From Onchocerca lupi (taxonomy: Eukaryota; Nematoda; Chromadorea; Rhabditida; Onchocercidae), in NCBI GenBank assembly GCA_028564675.1, contig JAOVVO010000044.1:170971-234970 (forward strand): a DNA stretch of 64,000 nt, written 5' to 3'. A program made the position numbers and the translations under genes. The notes under the pieces were generated by a model. It searched no databases. It saw only the letters and a program-made list of their open reading frames with translations, and was not told the DNA's origin. Below are positions 52,652 through 64,000 of this stretch, in pieces (the first letter of the stretch is position 1; each line of letters begins with the position of its first letter).

Positions 52652-54940
52652 TTACGTAAAGAATTTACTGGAATAGTGCCCTATAAGGATCATTTGATCG
52701 ATTTTTGTGATGACAAACAGAAACGGATGGTTAGCAATAAATTTGATGTGTCCACCTTGCCGTAGGACGGACGCTTAACTCATCGTTTGGCATTTCATGA
52801 GTGTTGTTTACCGGTACGAACCTCTCTCATTGATCTGCAATACGAGGAATTGTTGTTGAATAAGTATAAGGTTTACATCAATCTCTCACGCAACTGGCAG
52901 TCATTTTAATCAATTAATACCTCAATTTGTGTCTTCTGAATGACCGTCGAAACATGCATTCTTTGACCTGAAACAGCTAGGAAATCAGCTCGGCTGATAA
53001 ATGCTTCAACTATTCCAAGACTTGCCAACGGCAAATTCAATTCGAAATGATTTTCTATCGAAAATCGAGGTATTTCAACCTTAAATAATGCTGACATAAG
53101 TTCTAAGCAATTTTTTATCTGAAAGAAATACTGGCAAGAACTTCAAACCAAACTTCTGAACAGTTTATTGTTCTCTTTGTTCTTTATGTAGCACTCATAT
53201 ATGGTACATTAATCACTTGGACAATTTATTCCAAAAATCGTAATTTCTGATGAAATTGGAAAAGAATTTAATTTACAAAGACTAAACTGTTTGATTTTGT
53301 TATTTTCTTTTATTTGTCTTATACATCGACCTTCTGATGTGTCTCAGTTAATTTTTCCTTCTCGATGGAAATATGTTCTTCCTTCGAACCATAATTATTG
53401 TACGCTGTGAAAAAGTTATCCAAGCTTGATTTTGCACAAAATATGTTATTAAATGTATTAATCATTATCGATTCAAAATTGATTCAAATTTTAGCCAAGT
53501 CATCCACCTCAACATCCACTGTTTTACATCTTGCAATCGAAAATAGAAGACGACGCCCCGTCAGTTCACTCATAATACTTTTTAAAGCAAATTTCTCTCG
53601 TGGTAAAAATATATAAAGGAAAAGATTCGAATCCAACTGATACGGAAGACCGAGAACTTGTACGTCATTATCTTCGGTGTATTTAAATTTATCAAATGCC
53701 CACATGGACATCATTTCCATCTGCAACAGTTACATGAGGAAAGACAATGTTTGAGGTGAATGAAATCCATCTAATTTGTTGCAAATCTTAGGCAAAAAGT
53801 GCAGTGCTTTGTCTTTGACCTATGCTCCTTGTCATTTATATTCATCTTTGTAGATTTTTTTAAAGTCAAAATTAAAAACTAAAAACTTATAGATGCTTCC
53901 GAAAAAAGGTCAGCAGTTCATTTTCGCCTGAACCTCTCCATATTTTCAAATTGTCACTGAAAATCTATCAGCCTGAAAATACGCCATCGTCTTGCCTTGT
54001 GTGAAAATCAATCATCTATTGATCATTGAATCAGAAGTTATGCAAATGAGAATACCTGGGTAGTAGTGCGTTCATTGGCGTAAAAGTCCTTCGTAATAGT
54101 CCTCCTTTCATCAAATGGATAATGCCAAGCAGCGTTCAAATAAAAACTATCGACGAGCATGAAATGCCAATCTACATTATAAACATTTCTTGTAAAAATT
54201 TTAAATTCTGATTTCGTTTGATTTGCAATCCGCTTATTGATAAACTGAAGAGAACTGATAAGTCAACTGAATCGTACTATACATAAAGGTCACCTGGATT
54301 ATCCAGGAAAATATAAGCATTGAACACAATTGACTCTGAGAAATATGCATTGTACTTTTCCTTTTCCGCAACTATTTTGATACTAATCAGTTCTAGTATA
54401 AAAAACCAACCGCGACAGTGTTTGATTTGTTTTTACAATCAAATTGAAGTATATCAGCCATACAATCTCGTATGATATCTATCATGACGTTGTTTACGGT
54501 AGCCCGATCACAAAGATGTAGAACTACCAAAAGACCTGGTGCTATTATGGTACCATTATTCCCTAGTAATAGTCTGTTGGCTAGCAATGAATAATACTTC
54601 TGTATGATGCCGCATAATGATAAGTTAAGAGAAGTGATTAGTGTAAATAGCACAAATGAAGAGCTAACTGATCAGAAAAATAATCCTGCAGTTTATTCAT
54701 TCCCTTTTTCTCTTCTCTTCAGGTAACTTCCCCTTCCATACTAAGTTATCCCATTTTGAGTACAGAAAAGAGATACTTCTCGCGAAAACATCGTTTATTT
54801 GTACTCTCGTGATACCACTTGCAGCAGCACTGGCCAATGATAATGGTGACAACACTGCATTAAGTTCTTCATCTGCTACACTCGACAAGAGTCGAAGAGA
54901 GAAATTTGCATGTATCGATTGTATCGTATCTCTCGCATAC
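52652..54940 (-). pseudogene. Serpin with broken reactive centre loop
   Basis: Serpin framework exons (minus) parallel those of the plus-strand serpin in phase and in most lengths: 54940-54777, 54667-54411, 54244-54056, 53720-53508, 53079-52921, and last exon 52834-52652. Serpin signatures include NFSLRLLSSVADEELNAVLS, EDNDVQVLGLPY, VEIPRFSIEN and, in the last exon, FIANHPFLFVITK. The last exon starts INERGSYR and then meets TAA at 52808-52810 and again at 52775-52777, both within the reactive loop, while the downstream C-terminal strand stays in the same frame. The hinge (GTEAAAASA in the neighbour) is lost. It is either a decaying inhibitor or a truncated product of about 330 residues. The signal-peptide exon was not found. 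Confidence 0.8.
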
Positions 54941-57330
54941 CTGATATATCTTTCGTACTTTATTTTATTTTGCTTTATTAAATTAGAAGCGTTGAGGGTC
55001 GTCTACAAATGCTTCTCATAGGAAATGAAAACCTTGCACTCTAACTTCGTCGTTCGGATAGTAATGAAGCTATAATGGAAGTTATTTACTTCCCATAAGA
55101 AGCATTTGCAATCGAGCCTCAGTGCTCTAAATCTATACGAAATGTTTCCAAATAAATAATTATTTTACAATTGTTCATAGCACTTGTGTGTAAATAATTC
55201 ATTTCATCAAATGGTGTGCATATTCATTGCATTTCAAAGCACAGTGTTTGTTACTTTTACATTTCTGTAGTAATTTTGAAAATATTTATGGCAATGTAAT
55301 GCTTCGTTTAATGTATGATTTCGCGCCTTGTTTTTCCAAAAAAAAAGAAAAAATTTGACTTTATATTTATGTTTATTTTTGGAATGCAAATACTTTGCTT
55401 TTTATGATGCATAAGAGACAAGAATTGAATTTTTTATGATTTAAATCTATAAGGAATTGATGCATGTATAGCTTGAAACAGATATATGAATGGTTTTTCA
55501 CAAGCTTTTTGAATGACAAACAATGTCCTTCCAAAAGTTGACAGTGATAATGATATTGAAATATTGGACGAGAATCTGATGAATGAATAGAATTCTAATT
55601 GGATGAATGGTTCAGAAGATTACTTATTACATTGATTAAATGGTTAGAAGCAAGACTTTGCAACTTACTTGTCCAGATAGTAACTTAGTTCGTGAGCTGT
55701 TGTCGTACGCTTTGCGAGGAAAGTGAATAAAATAAGAGATATGAATTGATGTGATAACACATTCTGATAACAGTAACTGTACATAACAGCAGTGATATCG
55801 ATGGAAGGATCGGGAATGAATGATGAATATTGCCATTCAGTGGAACTCATAAGAAGAAGTTGTCTTGCTCCAGCTAAGATGTTCCATCCACTTCGATCCA
55901 AAATAAAAAAATATGAGCATAAGTTGCTGTTATGATGGTAGTTCGATTTCTTAGCGCCGATTCGTTCCTATCCCTGCGCTCTAACTTTCGGGGCAATGTT
56001 TACGACGACCAACTGCTATCCTGTCAACTCGATCATATTGACCTGCAGTGTTTTCCTCATTCTACCCTCTTCATCCTTAGATTTAAGCTCCCATCATTCT
56101 TTTTAATAATTAACACAATTTGCTGAAATGTTGCGAAATCGAGAAACTTCTCTTCTAGCATTACCATGTAGTTCTCCATCCCTAAAACATTACTACACTT
56201 CTCTTAAAGTCAGTTCGACACTGCTCACTTATGGTATATACTAGCACCATCCATCAAGCACTTACTGCTTCTCCTTAAGCCGTCTCATTTTAATCTTGCT
56301 AGAATTGATTGATAAAACCATTTGGATTTTGAAGCGCTCAACTTAAATTTACATTCAGAGGGTTTGAAGCAGACAAAAAAAAAAAAAAAAAATAACTTCA
56401 AATTTACATCTGAAGATGATTGATTTATTTTTTAAAGATGTTTTAAATTCAGTCTCTTCCATTTTGACAAAAAATTACTACTGTTTGTCAACGTACGTTG
56501 TTCGGCGAAAATACCTGCTCATGCGACTCAATCATACTGATTTTCAGTTGCAATCGGGCAATTTTTTTGCAGTATTTTCAAATTAAAAGCAAATGATTCA
56601 CATACATCCTGACTCAAAATTTGCCAAATAAAACCAATTACAAGTTGATGAAATGCAATTTTTTATTACATATGTGAAATGACACCATCACAGATCTTTT
56701 AACGCAATATGAAAACTATGGGATATCCCCAGATTTATTCATTGCTTGACCCATGAACTCTATACTGTTAAAACCAATATTTGGTTAAAAATTGCTAATC
56801 ACAGCTTTGGGAGATTTGATGGAGACACATGCTGCTGATAATATTTATTACGCAGAGTTTTTAACAATAATATTATAATTTTTTGAAATTATTAAAAGAA
56901 GAATAATAACTGGATAATGCATGATATGATATGGCTTCTATATTTGTTTGAAATGAAAATGAAGTTTGTGAAATTCGTGAGAGATTTAATGATCTGCTCT
57001 GGTGGTGTATTTCATTACCTTTTTCCCTGACCCAAATTTCCTTTTGTTGCACTTTCGAAACGTTTTGCGAGCCATTCATTCATTCCTTCCGACTTTGTTT
57101 ACGATGATCGGTCCTTCTGAAGGCGGACGTCAGATTCCATCAATGCTTTTATTATTTAGCATCATCTTCATTCACTTTCTTGTCTTTTTCACAACTAAGT
57201 TATTGTATTGTACAGACTGTGTTGGATATATTTTTTCTATTATAACTAGATCGACAGAATTAGGTGGAAGAAGTACTATAGTACTATAATTCTTGAAAAT
57301 TATTTCATTATTTATCGTTACCAGTTCAGG
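54941..57330. promoter_or_regulatory. Divergent intergenic region between the two serpins
   Basis: About 2.4 kb. It should hold the promoter of the plus-strand serpin and the missing first exon of the minus-strand serpin. Overlapping minus-strand frames at 55636-55901 are open but match nothing I know. An A run of about 18 lies near 56375-56392. Confidence 0.5.
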
Positions 57331-60300
57331 ATGATATTATTCTTTTCGTTGATTTGCGCTCTGAACTCACCACCTGGTTCTGCTCAACCATCGATCACCA
57401 ATATCACAAGGTGAACTTTTTTTGATGAGACATTATTGAATGCGTTTTTTCAATAATTTTCGCTGAATCAGTGTTTGTCGTCGCATGTTATTTGTCAAAT
57501 ATGACATATTTCATCAGAAATTTTCATAAAGGGAATGAAATAGAGCGAGAAAAAAAAAAAAAAAAAAAAGGGAATGATATAGAGCGATAGTAATGTACTT
57601 TGTCATTCCCTCATTGTGACACCTTTCTCGAAACTGAACAAACATTCAGTCATCAATGACAGCTCATGATGGTTGGACTGCACTTTTTAAATAGTAGATT
57701 CTTTTCATCGTTTCCTTTCTTCCTTCTTTTAGTTTTGAAACTGCTGATTTATAGCAGTATGTGTGGATTCAAATTTAGGGCAAAATCATCTGATTTCAAT
57801 GAATTACTAGATTAATTTAGTTTCTAACAGAACTATTTTGAATACTGTTGCCTTAGTTTTATAGCTAGTAAAGTGATTTTCAGTAAATTAGCTTAATTAG
57901 GAACACTGACCATAGAAATGAAATTTAGTATATGCAAACCACATAGTTTTAAATGTTAAGTTTAAATATTTGAAGAAGTCATCTTAGTAGCTCCCAAAAT
58001 ACTGCGAAAATGTATGTTTAACATTTGTTCACATCAAGGAAAGTTTTTGTCACTCACCTAATGGCGAGTATAATAATATTTAAGTGTTATAATTCATTCT
58101 TCTTTTCAAATTCATTTCAATTTTTTGAATTTTCAAAAATGACCGAAATTCATTCTTCCGATATTAATTGATCATTACATGTTTAGGGACGGATCCATGG
58201 ATGAAGCTCAGGCTGATTTTGCACTGGATTTAATGAGAACAGCAACAACAAACGACGAATCAGTCGTTCTATCGCCCTTTTCAGTTGCTCAGGCTCTAAC
58301 GATGACCTATGTTGGAGCTGAAGGTAAAACAAAGAAGCAGATGAGCAATGTCTTGACCAAAGGTGACTTTCAGCATTTCTCAATACAACCGGATCACACT
58401 TTGAGATTCCACTGTAGAGACTATTTATTGCATCTTATCTTCCCAAGTTTCAGTATTTTTCGGCGCCGAACTACTTTTGAATTTATCGATGGATTAACTA
58501 TATCTACTTTAATCTTATACTTCTGTGTTCATATGATCCTTCTCTTTAACAAAATGCATATTTTAACAAAAGTCAGGTCAAAGAATAACATAAATTGGTG
58601 AAGATCAATGAATCTTACCTTTTAATTTCAGGACAAAGTAGACAACAGCTGAACAAGTACTTCTCTTCTCTGCTGACCAATATCACTAAAAAAAAGGACA
58701 AATATATTCTAAACTTGGCAAATCGCATTTATGTCCAACAAAACTTCGATTTAAAGTTGGCATATCTCAATATCATCAAGTCGCATTACAATGGACAATT
58801 GCATCAAGTTAATTTTACTCCAGAGGATGCCATTGATGATACCATCACTGTAAGCAATAATTTTGGATCATCTTTTAGCGAAACCAAGAAATATTCGAGA
58901 AATATTACAAAAAAATGTGATGATCAGCTAGTGGCATCATATTTTCATTTAAAAAGTTACTTCATTCGTCGAGATAAATTTTGTCTGCAAAATCTGCAGT
59001 TTGTCAAGTTAATGTAAAATAATACACACTGGATTTATGACAAAAAACACAAAATCTGCATAGAATTCGAAAAAAATCGTAGAAAAGTTGACTTTTTCAA
59101 TATATTATGCTTTATAATCAACGATGTTTAACTGGAAGTGGCAATACTTCATCAATACTTTATTAAACAAACAAGAGATTCATTTACAGGAAATCAATAA
59201 ATGGGTAATGCAACAGACTAATGATAAAATTAAGAACTTGATTAGTCAGTCTGACATCAGTAAGGATACCAAATTATTGCTTGTCAACGCTGTATATTTC
59301 AAGGGAAATTGGAAGAAGTCTTTCAATAAAAAAATGACCAAAAAGAAGACTTTCTATAGTGATAAGCTGAAACAGGTTATCAATTTAATGACATCGATGT
59401 TGTAGCATTCTATTAATCTATTCCTACCTGCCTTGATGAATATACTTCAGCTAAGGCTTTTTCTTTTTTACTAGAAGTATTAATGTATGGAAATGCTAGT
59501 GGGATGCCTCGAAGGAAAGTTATGAAGGAATCATTGAAGTAAGTGTCAATAGATGCAATAAAAATTCAATTATTCGTAGATTTATTTTCATAGTGTCACA
59601 GGGATTGAAGGATTTCAATATTTTAGATGGAAATGATGACAATGGAGGGATATTTTCCATATTACGAGGACAACGATGTACAGGTGCTTGGGGTGCCGTA
59701 CTCTGGTGATGAAATCCATTTGTATATCGTGCTTCCTCAAAAACAGTCTGGTCTGGTTGATATTGAGAAGAATCTTACTGGAAAGAAATTACTTTATTAT
59801 ATGCAGAGCTGTTCAGAAATTGAAGTTCAGGTGAAAGAAAATTTGGATTTATCAAACATTTCGACTGATAAAGTTACTATTATTAAGCTAATTATGCGAA
59901 CAAATCACAAATATTAAAAAAAAAATTGCAACTTTATGGTCAGTCAGTCTTGTACTTTTATATCTTTTTTATCTGAAATTCTTTCAACATCAGTACTTAA
60001 ACTTTTGGGAGTCAGGGAGATTTAGCTTTGCATGAATTTTTTTAATTGTTAAATTCTTTATATTATGTCGCGTTTCTGTTCAAGCAGATCATTCATATAA
60101 CTTAAAGTCTCATTTTCAGGTGGAAATACCAAAATTTAAGATAGAAAATAAGACTGAATTAGTGAACTCACTGAAAGAGATGGGTATAAACGATGCGTTT
60201 ACCTCTGCGGCCAATTTTACAGGTATTACCAACGTGCCTCTTTACATCAACGCTGTTCTTCATAAATCCTTTATCGAGGTGAGTTATTTTTATTTTCCAG

Positions 60301-60887
60301 TAAAATGAAAAATATTTATTGCTTGATATGGTACTATTTCAGTAATGCCTACCCACTTGAAAATGACACCTATAGACGATCTGTGAATCTAACGCATTTT
60401 TTGATTGTTTGCAAACTTTCATTGTTCACTTTATTCAATTAATTATGAGAGATTTAGAAATCCTAAAGAAGGGAGAAAAGTGCAAATATCATTTACTTAA
60501 CTTTCTTTAAGGGAGATTTTGAAGTTTTAAAACATTTTGAAAAGTGTTATTATATGGGGATCTTAAAAGTTGTAACTAAAACTGTATTCTCGGTTCGAGA
60601 GTGAGACATATAAATCAAGATGAAAAAAAACTTGAAATTGCAATCCTCAGTCAGCTCTCTCTGATTACTCGTTTTAAAAGTGCAGGTGTTGCGAGAGATG
60701 GCAAATGATTCATTTGCAGGTGAATGAGAAAGGCACTGAAGCAGCGGCAGCTTCTGCAGTAGGAGTTTATTTGCGCAGTGCTCCGTTAACGCTTGCACCT
60801 GTGAAATTGTTCCGTGCAAATCATCCGCACCTATTTGCCATCACTTGGCACTCAACCACCGTTCTATTCATCGGTCGAATAATCTAA
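57331..60887 (+). CDS. Secreted inhibitory serpin
   Basis: Clade-typical serine protease inhibitor that traps a protease after cleavage of its reactive loop. Exons: 57331-57410, 58187-58362, 58632-58849, 59190-59375, 59627-59830, 60120-60278, 60720-60887, giving 396 aa, the usual serpin length. A signal peptide (MILFFSLICALNSPPGSAQP) starts it, and Asn-Xaa-Thr sites follow. Framework motifs: DESVVLSPFSVAQALTM, LLLVNAVYFKGNWKKSF, VEIPKFKIENKTEL and FRANHPHLFAI. The hinge GTEAAAASA at 346-354 is the pattern of an inhibitory serpin. Counting P15 from that Gly puts P1-P1' at Arg360-Ser361, suggesting a trypsin-like target. Its duplicate lies 2.4 kb away on the other strand. An AATAAA is at 61141-61146. 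Filarial serpins are known abundant products, but this one's target is not shown by sequence. Confidence 0.94.
57531..57587. repeat. A tract flanked by an 18-bp direct repeat
   Basis: GGGAATGAAATAGAGCGA (57531-57548) and GGGAATGATATAGAGCGA (57570-57587) differ by one base and flank a run of about 20 A. It lies in intron 1 of the plus-strand serpin. The arrangement resembles a target-site duplication around a poly(A) remnant, or simple slippage. Confidence 0.75.
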
Positions 60888-62841
60888 TGACCCGTAATGA
60901 TCTACTTGACCTTTACGCATTGTTGAATATTTGCATCACACTTTCGTGTCACTTCGTTTGACCTGTTGCTTCTGATCAGTCTCATGAACATTCCAATGTA
61001 TTACTTACACTAAGTTATATCGTATTTCTTCGTCAAATGCATAAAATGTTGGCCTGATTTGGAATATTTATTTTACCAATCAGCCAAGGCATAAATTCTT
61101 TGCTCCATTATTCTTTCTATCATCCTTTTTTTTATGTACTAATAAATTTGTGACTTCTTCTAATTCTTGAATTCATTTGAAATGTGATATGATTTGAAAT
61201 ATTATACTTCATTTTTCATTCCAGTACACTGTTTTTTTCTTTTTTTTTTTTTTTTTACATAAAATTCAGAAAATTCATTCATCTATTACTTGATTTCTAA
61301 AACTATAAAATTCTTCCAGCTCCACCTTCTCATTAACGATATACTTCCACTTTATCTGTTCTATGATTCTTAGCGCTTTAGAATATATCTCTTTAATAGG
61401 GACTTATTTCTTTATAAATATTTACCTCAATATCTCAGTAGCAGACTTGTCTCACTAATTTAACGACTTTTCGCCGATTTTCGTCAAATGAACTCTTGAC
61501 AATTACTACCTCCACCTATAATTTAATTCAGAAAATTCGGTAGAAGAGATTTCGCCATTCAAAACGGAATCAAGTCACATATTTCATGAGTGAAACATTC
61601 ATTCGATATCATTATTTATTGAGAAGGCGAATCTTTCGTAGAAAGGAAATTATTGAATTATATTAGAGGCAGAATGGTCAAGAGATCATTCGATGGAAAG
61701 CTACGAAAAACTGTCAAATTATCCAGGGATAAATCCCTATAAAAGATATATTATAAGTCGTGCAGAAATGTTCTCGCTAGGAATCATGGAACAGATAAAT
61801 TGAAAGTATATCTTAATGAAAAGATGGAGTTGGGAGAATTTTATGGTTTTACAAATTAAATTATAGATAAGAACTGGATTGTCACACAGTAAAAACAAAA
61901 TTTATATTTTGATATTGATTGTAATGCTTTATTTCAACTTCCAAATTACTTTACCTCAACTATGCCCATTGGCAGTACTCTCTTCATGAACATAAGCTTA
62001 GTTATATTAATTTTGAAAGAGATAGAAAACCATATAGTTAGCGTTGCTGGGCAAATGGCCAGACTGTACAAACCAATTTGAATTATTCATTCTCTTTCCC
62101 GAGGAACTGCAAGAGATACCACCGTTGCATGAAAATGTGGAGCATTAAAATGGTCTCCGACAAGTGAAATAATTTATTTTTGTATTAATGAGATAAGTCT
62201 TCATTATCTTTTTTCTTCATCTTCACATTGCTTCATTGCAGATTGAAGAATAAATGTTCACGATTGATCGTTCTCGATTTCCATTTTTATTTTTAAAAAA
62301 CGATAATTATATTTTGTTTACTATTTCATCATATGTCTATTTGCGTGAAATATGATATCACAGACGTAACATGAAAGAAAGTATTGTATTTCTTGAAAAG
62401 CATTGATAATTCAATAGTTATAAATAAACTAATAATTTCCTTTAACATATTCCATTTATTTTGAATCTGACTGGTATAATAAATTTTTTGAGATATCATA
62501 CTATTTCATTCCGACTATATTTTGGATTCTATGTGGAGAAGCGGTGGTGCTGGAAAACGTTAAGCACACTTTACTGTAGTATGTGTGAACTAAGGGGTTT
62601 TCCTTGGGGAGGAATTATGTGAGTTGAAGAACTTAATTACAATCACGGTAGATTGAAGATGCACTGTTATCTTCAAGAAAGCCGCGCGAGAATATGCATA
62701 ATATGGCTGAAATAGCATGGCCAAGTGGATATCAAGAGTTGCCATTAGTCAATTGCATTCCCGAAACGTGAAATCGATGCAAGCAGAAAATGTAATAATG
62801 TACTGGCTTGCTTGATATTTTAGTTCCACCTGCTCATTCCC

Positions 62842-63468
62842 TTGAATTTTATGCTTCCACATTCCCAACTTTTGCTTGGGAAGCATCACTGGATGAAGAC
62901 AACTTCGTCATCCTTCATTGAAAATGAAACAATTACGACAGCAAATTCTGAATTTATTGAATCATATTCAGTGAAGGGCGATATTATTATCGACATGGAA
63001 ATCGTCAAGAATTCAACCATCATCAGAGATTCAACCAAACTTCGAAAATAAAAGAATCACTCGAAATGAGACAAACTCAAAACTAGCTCTAATACTGCAA
63101 AATTGCTATTGCAAAAGATAATGTAATAGCAAAATAATTGAAGGAAAACATCAAGTCAAAGAAAAATTACATCTTTTCCGGAAATCATACAAATCCATTT
63201 ACCAACAAAGAAGTACAAGAAATATCTATTAAATCATCTGAATTGAAGAAACAAAATATTTTTTTTGCTACAACCCCTAATTTCTTCCTTTTGAAGGTCA
63301 CAATTTCCTTATGGATAGGAATGTCAGAAAAATCCGAAAGATGTAATTAATTGTATAAGGAAAGGTCAAATAGTGGAAGATTTTGACAAAATCAAAGAAT
63401 ACAATGATAAAACAAGAGATGTTAAAGATCAAATAGCGCCAAATATTATTGTGAACAAGGAATATTAA
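62842..63468 (+). CDS. Possible Lys/Glu-rich coding segments, unrecognised
   Basis: Three open segments follow each other: 62842-63051, 63138-63350 and a frame ending in TAA at about 63468 (KGQIVEDFDKIKEYNDKTRD). Their charged composition, with Lys, Glu, Asn and Ile, looks more protein-like than the Cys- and Phe-rich noise ORFs elsewhere. A CAG at 63325-63327 could be an acceptor for the third. No domain is recognised and the junctions do not prove a gene. It may be a decayed or fast-evolving gene. Confidence 0.25.
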
Positions 63469-63548
63469 AGGTCAAGTAGAGCGATCTAGTTTCAAAGAGA
63501 TCAACAAGCGTAAGGATAAACATGTTTACCGCCAAAAGTGATATAAAC

Positions 63549-63623
63549 CAATCATGAGGTGACATGTTTGCAGTTCAGATAAGAGGAGGAGCCCGGAAAG
63601 AATTTAAAAGGTCAGGATTCCGG
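63549..63623 (+). repeat. Two-box element, copy 2
   Basis: Box 1 CAATCATGAGGTGAC (63549-63563) is identical to copy 1. Box 2 starts at 63585 with GGAGGAGCCCGGAAAG and continues with AATTTAAAAGGTCAGGATTC. Only a few substitutions and small indels separate it from copy 1. Any gene it serves would lie at or beyond the right edge. Confidence 0.75.
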
Positions 63624-64000
63624 AGTCGAAGTTAGTTTTTAAATCGATGGCTTAAGCTTAGGTTTAGGATCCGTCATGTAAAATATTCTGTTTTTTAACT
63701 TCCTGAAAAATTGCAATAAGCATCACAAATAATGGCAATGAACTTAATGAAATAAAGAATTCATAAAAATTTCCTATTTTCTTTTAAGTTGCTTTCCTTC
63801 TTCAAGTGAATTTTGCCTTTCATTTTAAAAATACAAAATTAAACTGTTATTCTGAAATAAATCCTTCATAGACCATTACAGCAAGGAGCATTATATTATA
63901 AATTTAAAACAATAAGTAATTTATTTATGGTGTTAAGATTTTTTCTTGCTAACATCATTGGTGACATCGCTATACAAGGTCGTCGTTCTATTCTCGACTT

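Larger units (their letters stand above)
60888..64000. other. Region downstream of the serpin, no firm gene
   Basis: AT-rich, with a T run near 61239-61256. The stretch 62842-63468 has several Lys/Glu/Asn-rich open segments listed separately. The two-box element recurs at 63549-63623. No exon chain with a recognised domain was found before the window ends. Confidence 0.55.

Noticed and set aside
55636..55901. Overlapping minus-strand ORFs upstream of the minus serpin, considered as its first exon
   Set aside because: No signal peptide and no donor in phase 2 that would match the exon starting at 54940.

Overview
The window reads as chromosomal DNA of a parasitic nematode, most likely a filarial worm (Spirurida). 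It is AT-rich, genes are broken into many small exons with GT-AG introns and TTTCAG-type acceptors, and the products are animal proteins: a TGF-beta type I receptor, VPS8, FANCI, METT-10/METTL16, paxillin, nematode-type serpins and an initiator tRNA-Met. The species call is an inference from gene content and composition. Exon models were built by hand: each junction was accepted only when the splice sites, the reading phase and the family alignment agreed. Family comparisons come from memory, not from a search.

Layout: 1-4641 (-) TGF-beta/activin-type type I receptor kinase, C-terminus cut by the window edge. 5598-13963 (+) VPS8, 26 exons, about 1237 aa. 13964-17845 AT-rich gap with a perfect hairpin. 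17846-26613 (-) FANCI, 25 exons, about 1384 aa. 27548-29478 (+) ZNRD2-like zinc ribbon protein. 29883-29954 (+) initiator tRNA-Met. 30072-35451 (-) multi-EGF type I membrane protein, first exon not found. 37199-40326 (+) METT-10/METTL16 RNA m6A methyltransferase. 42470-50986 (+), perhaps extending to 52006, paxillin with LD motifs and four LIM domains. 52652-54940 (-) serpin whose reactive loop exon carries two in-frame stops. 57331-60887 (+) complete secreted serpin with an intact inhibitory hinge. 60888-64000 no firm gene.

Organisation: neighbours mostly alternate in strand, giving divergent pairs (receptor/VPS8, FANCI/ZNRD2, EGF protein/METT-10, serpin/serpin) that may share promoter regions. 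No operon is evident. The genes cover unrelated jobs: signalling, endosomal tethering, crosslink repair, RNA modification, muscle and cell adhesion, and protease control. They do not form one pathway. The serpin pair is the clearest local duplication.

Most notable: the FANCI position that appears to match the vertebrate monoubiquitination lysine is a valine; the minus-strand serpin has an intact framework but a broken reactive loop; a possible alternative last exon of paxillin rewrites the end of LIM4; and a two-box element ending in TTTAAA occurs at 36.63 kb and 63.55 kb.
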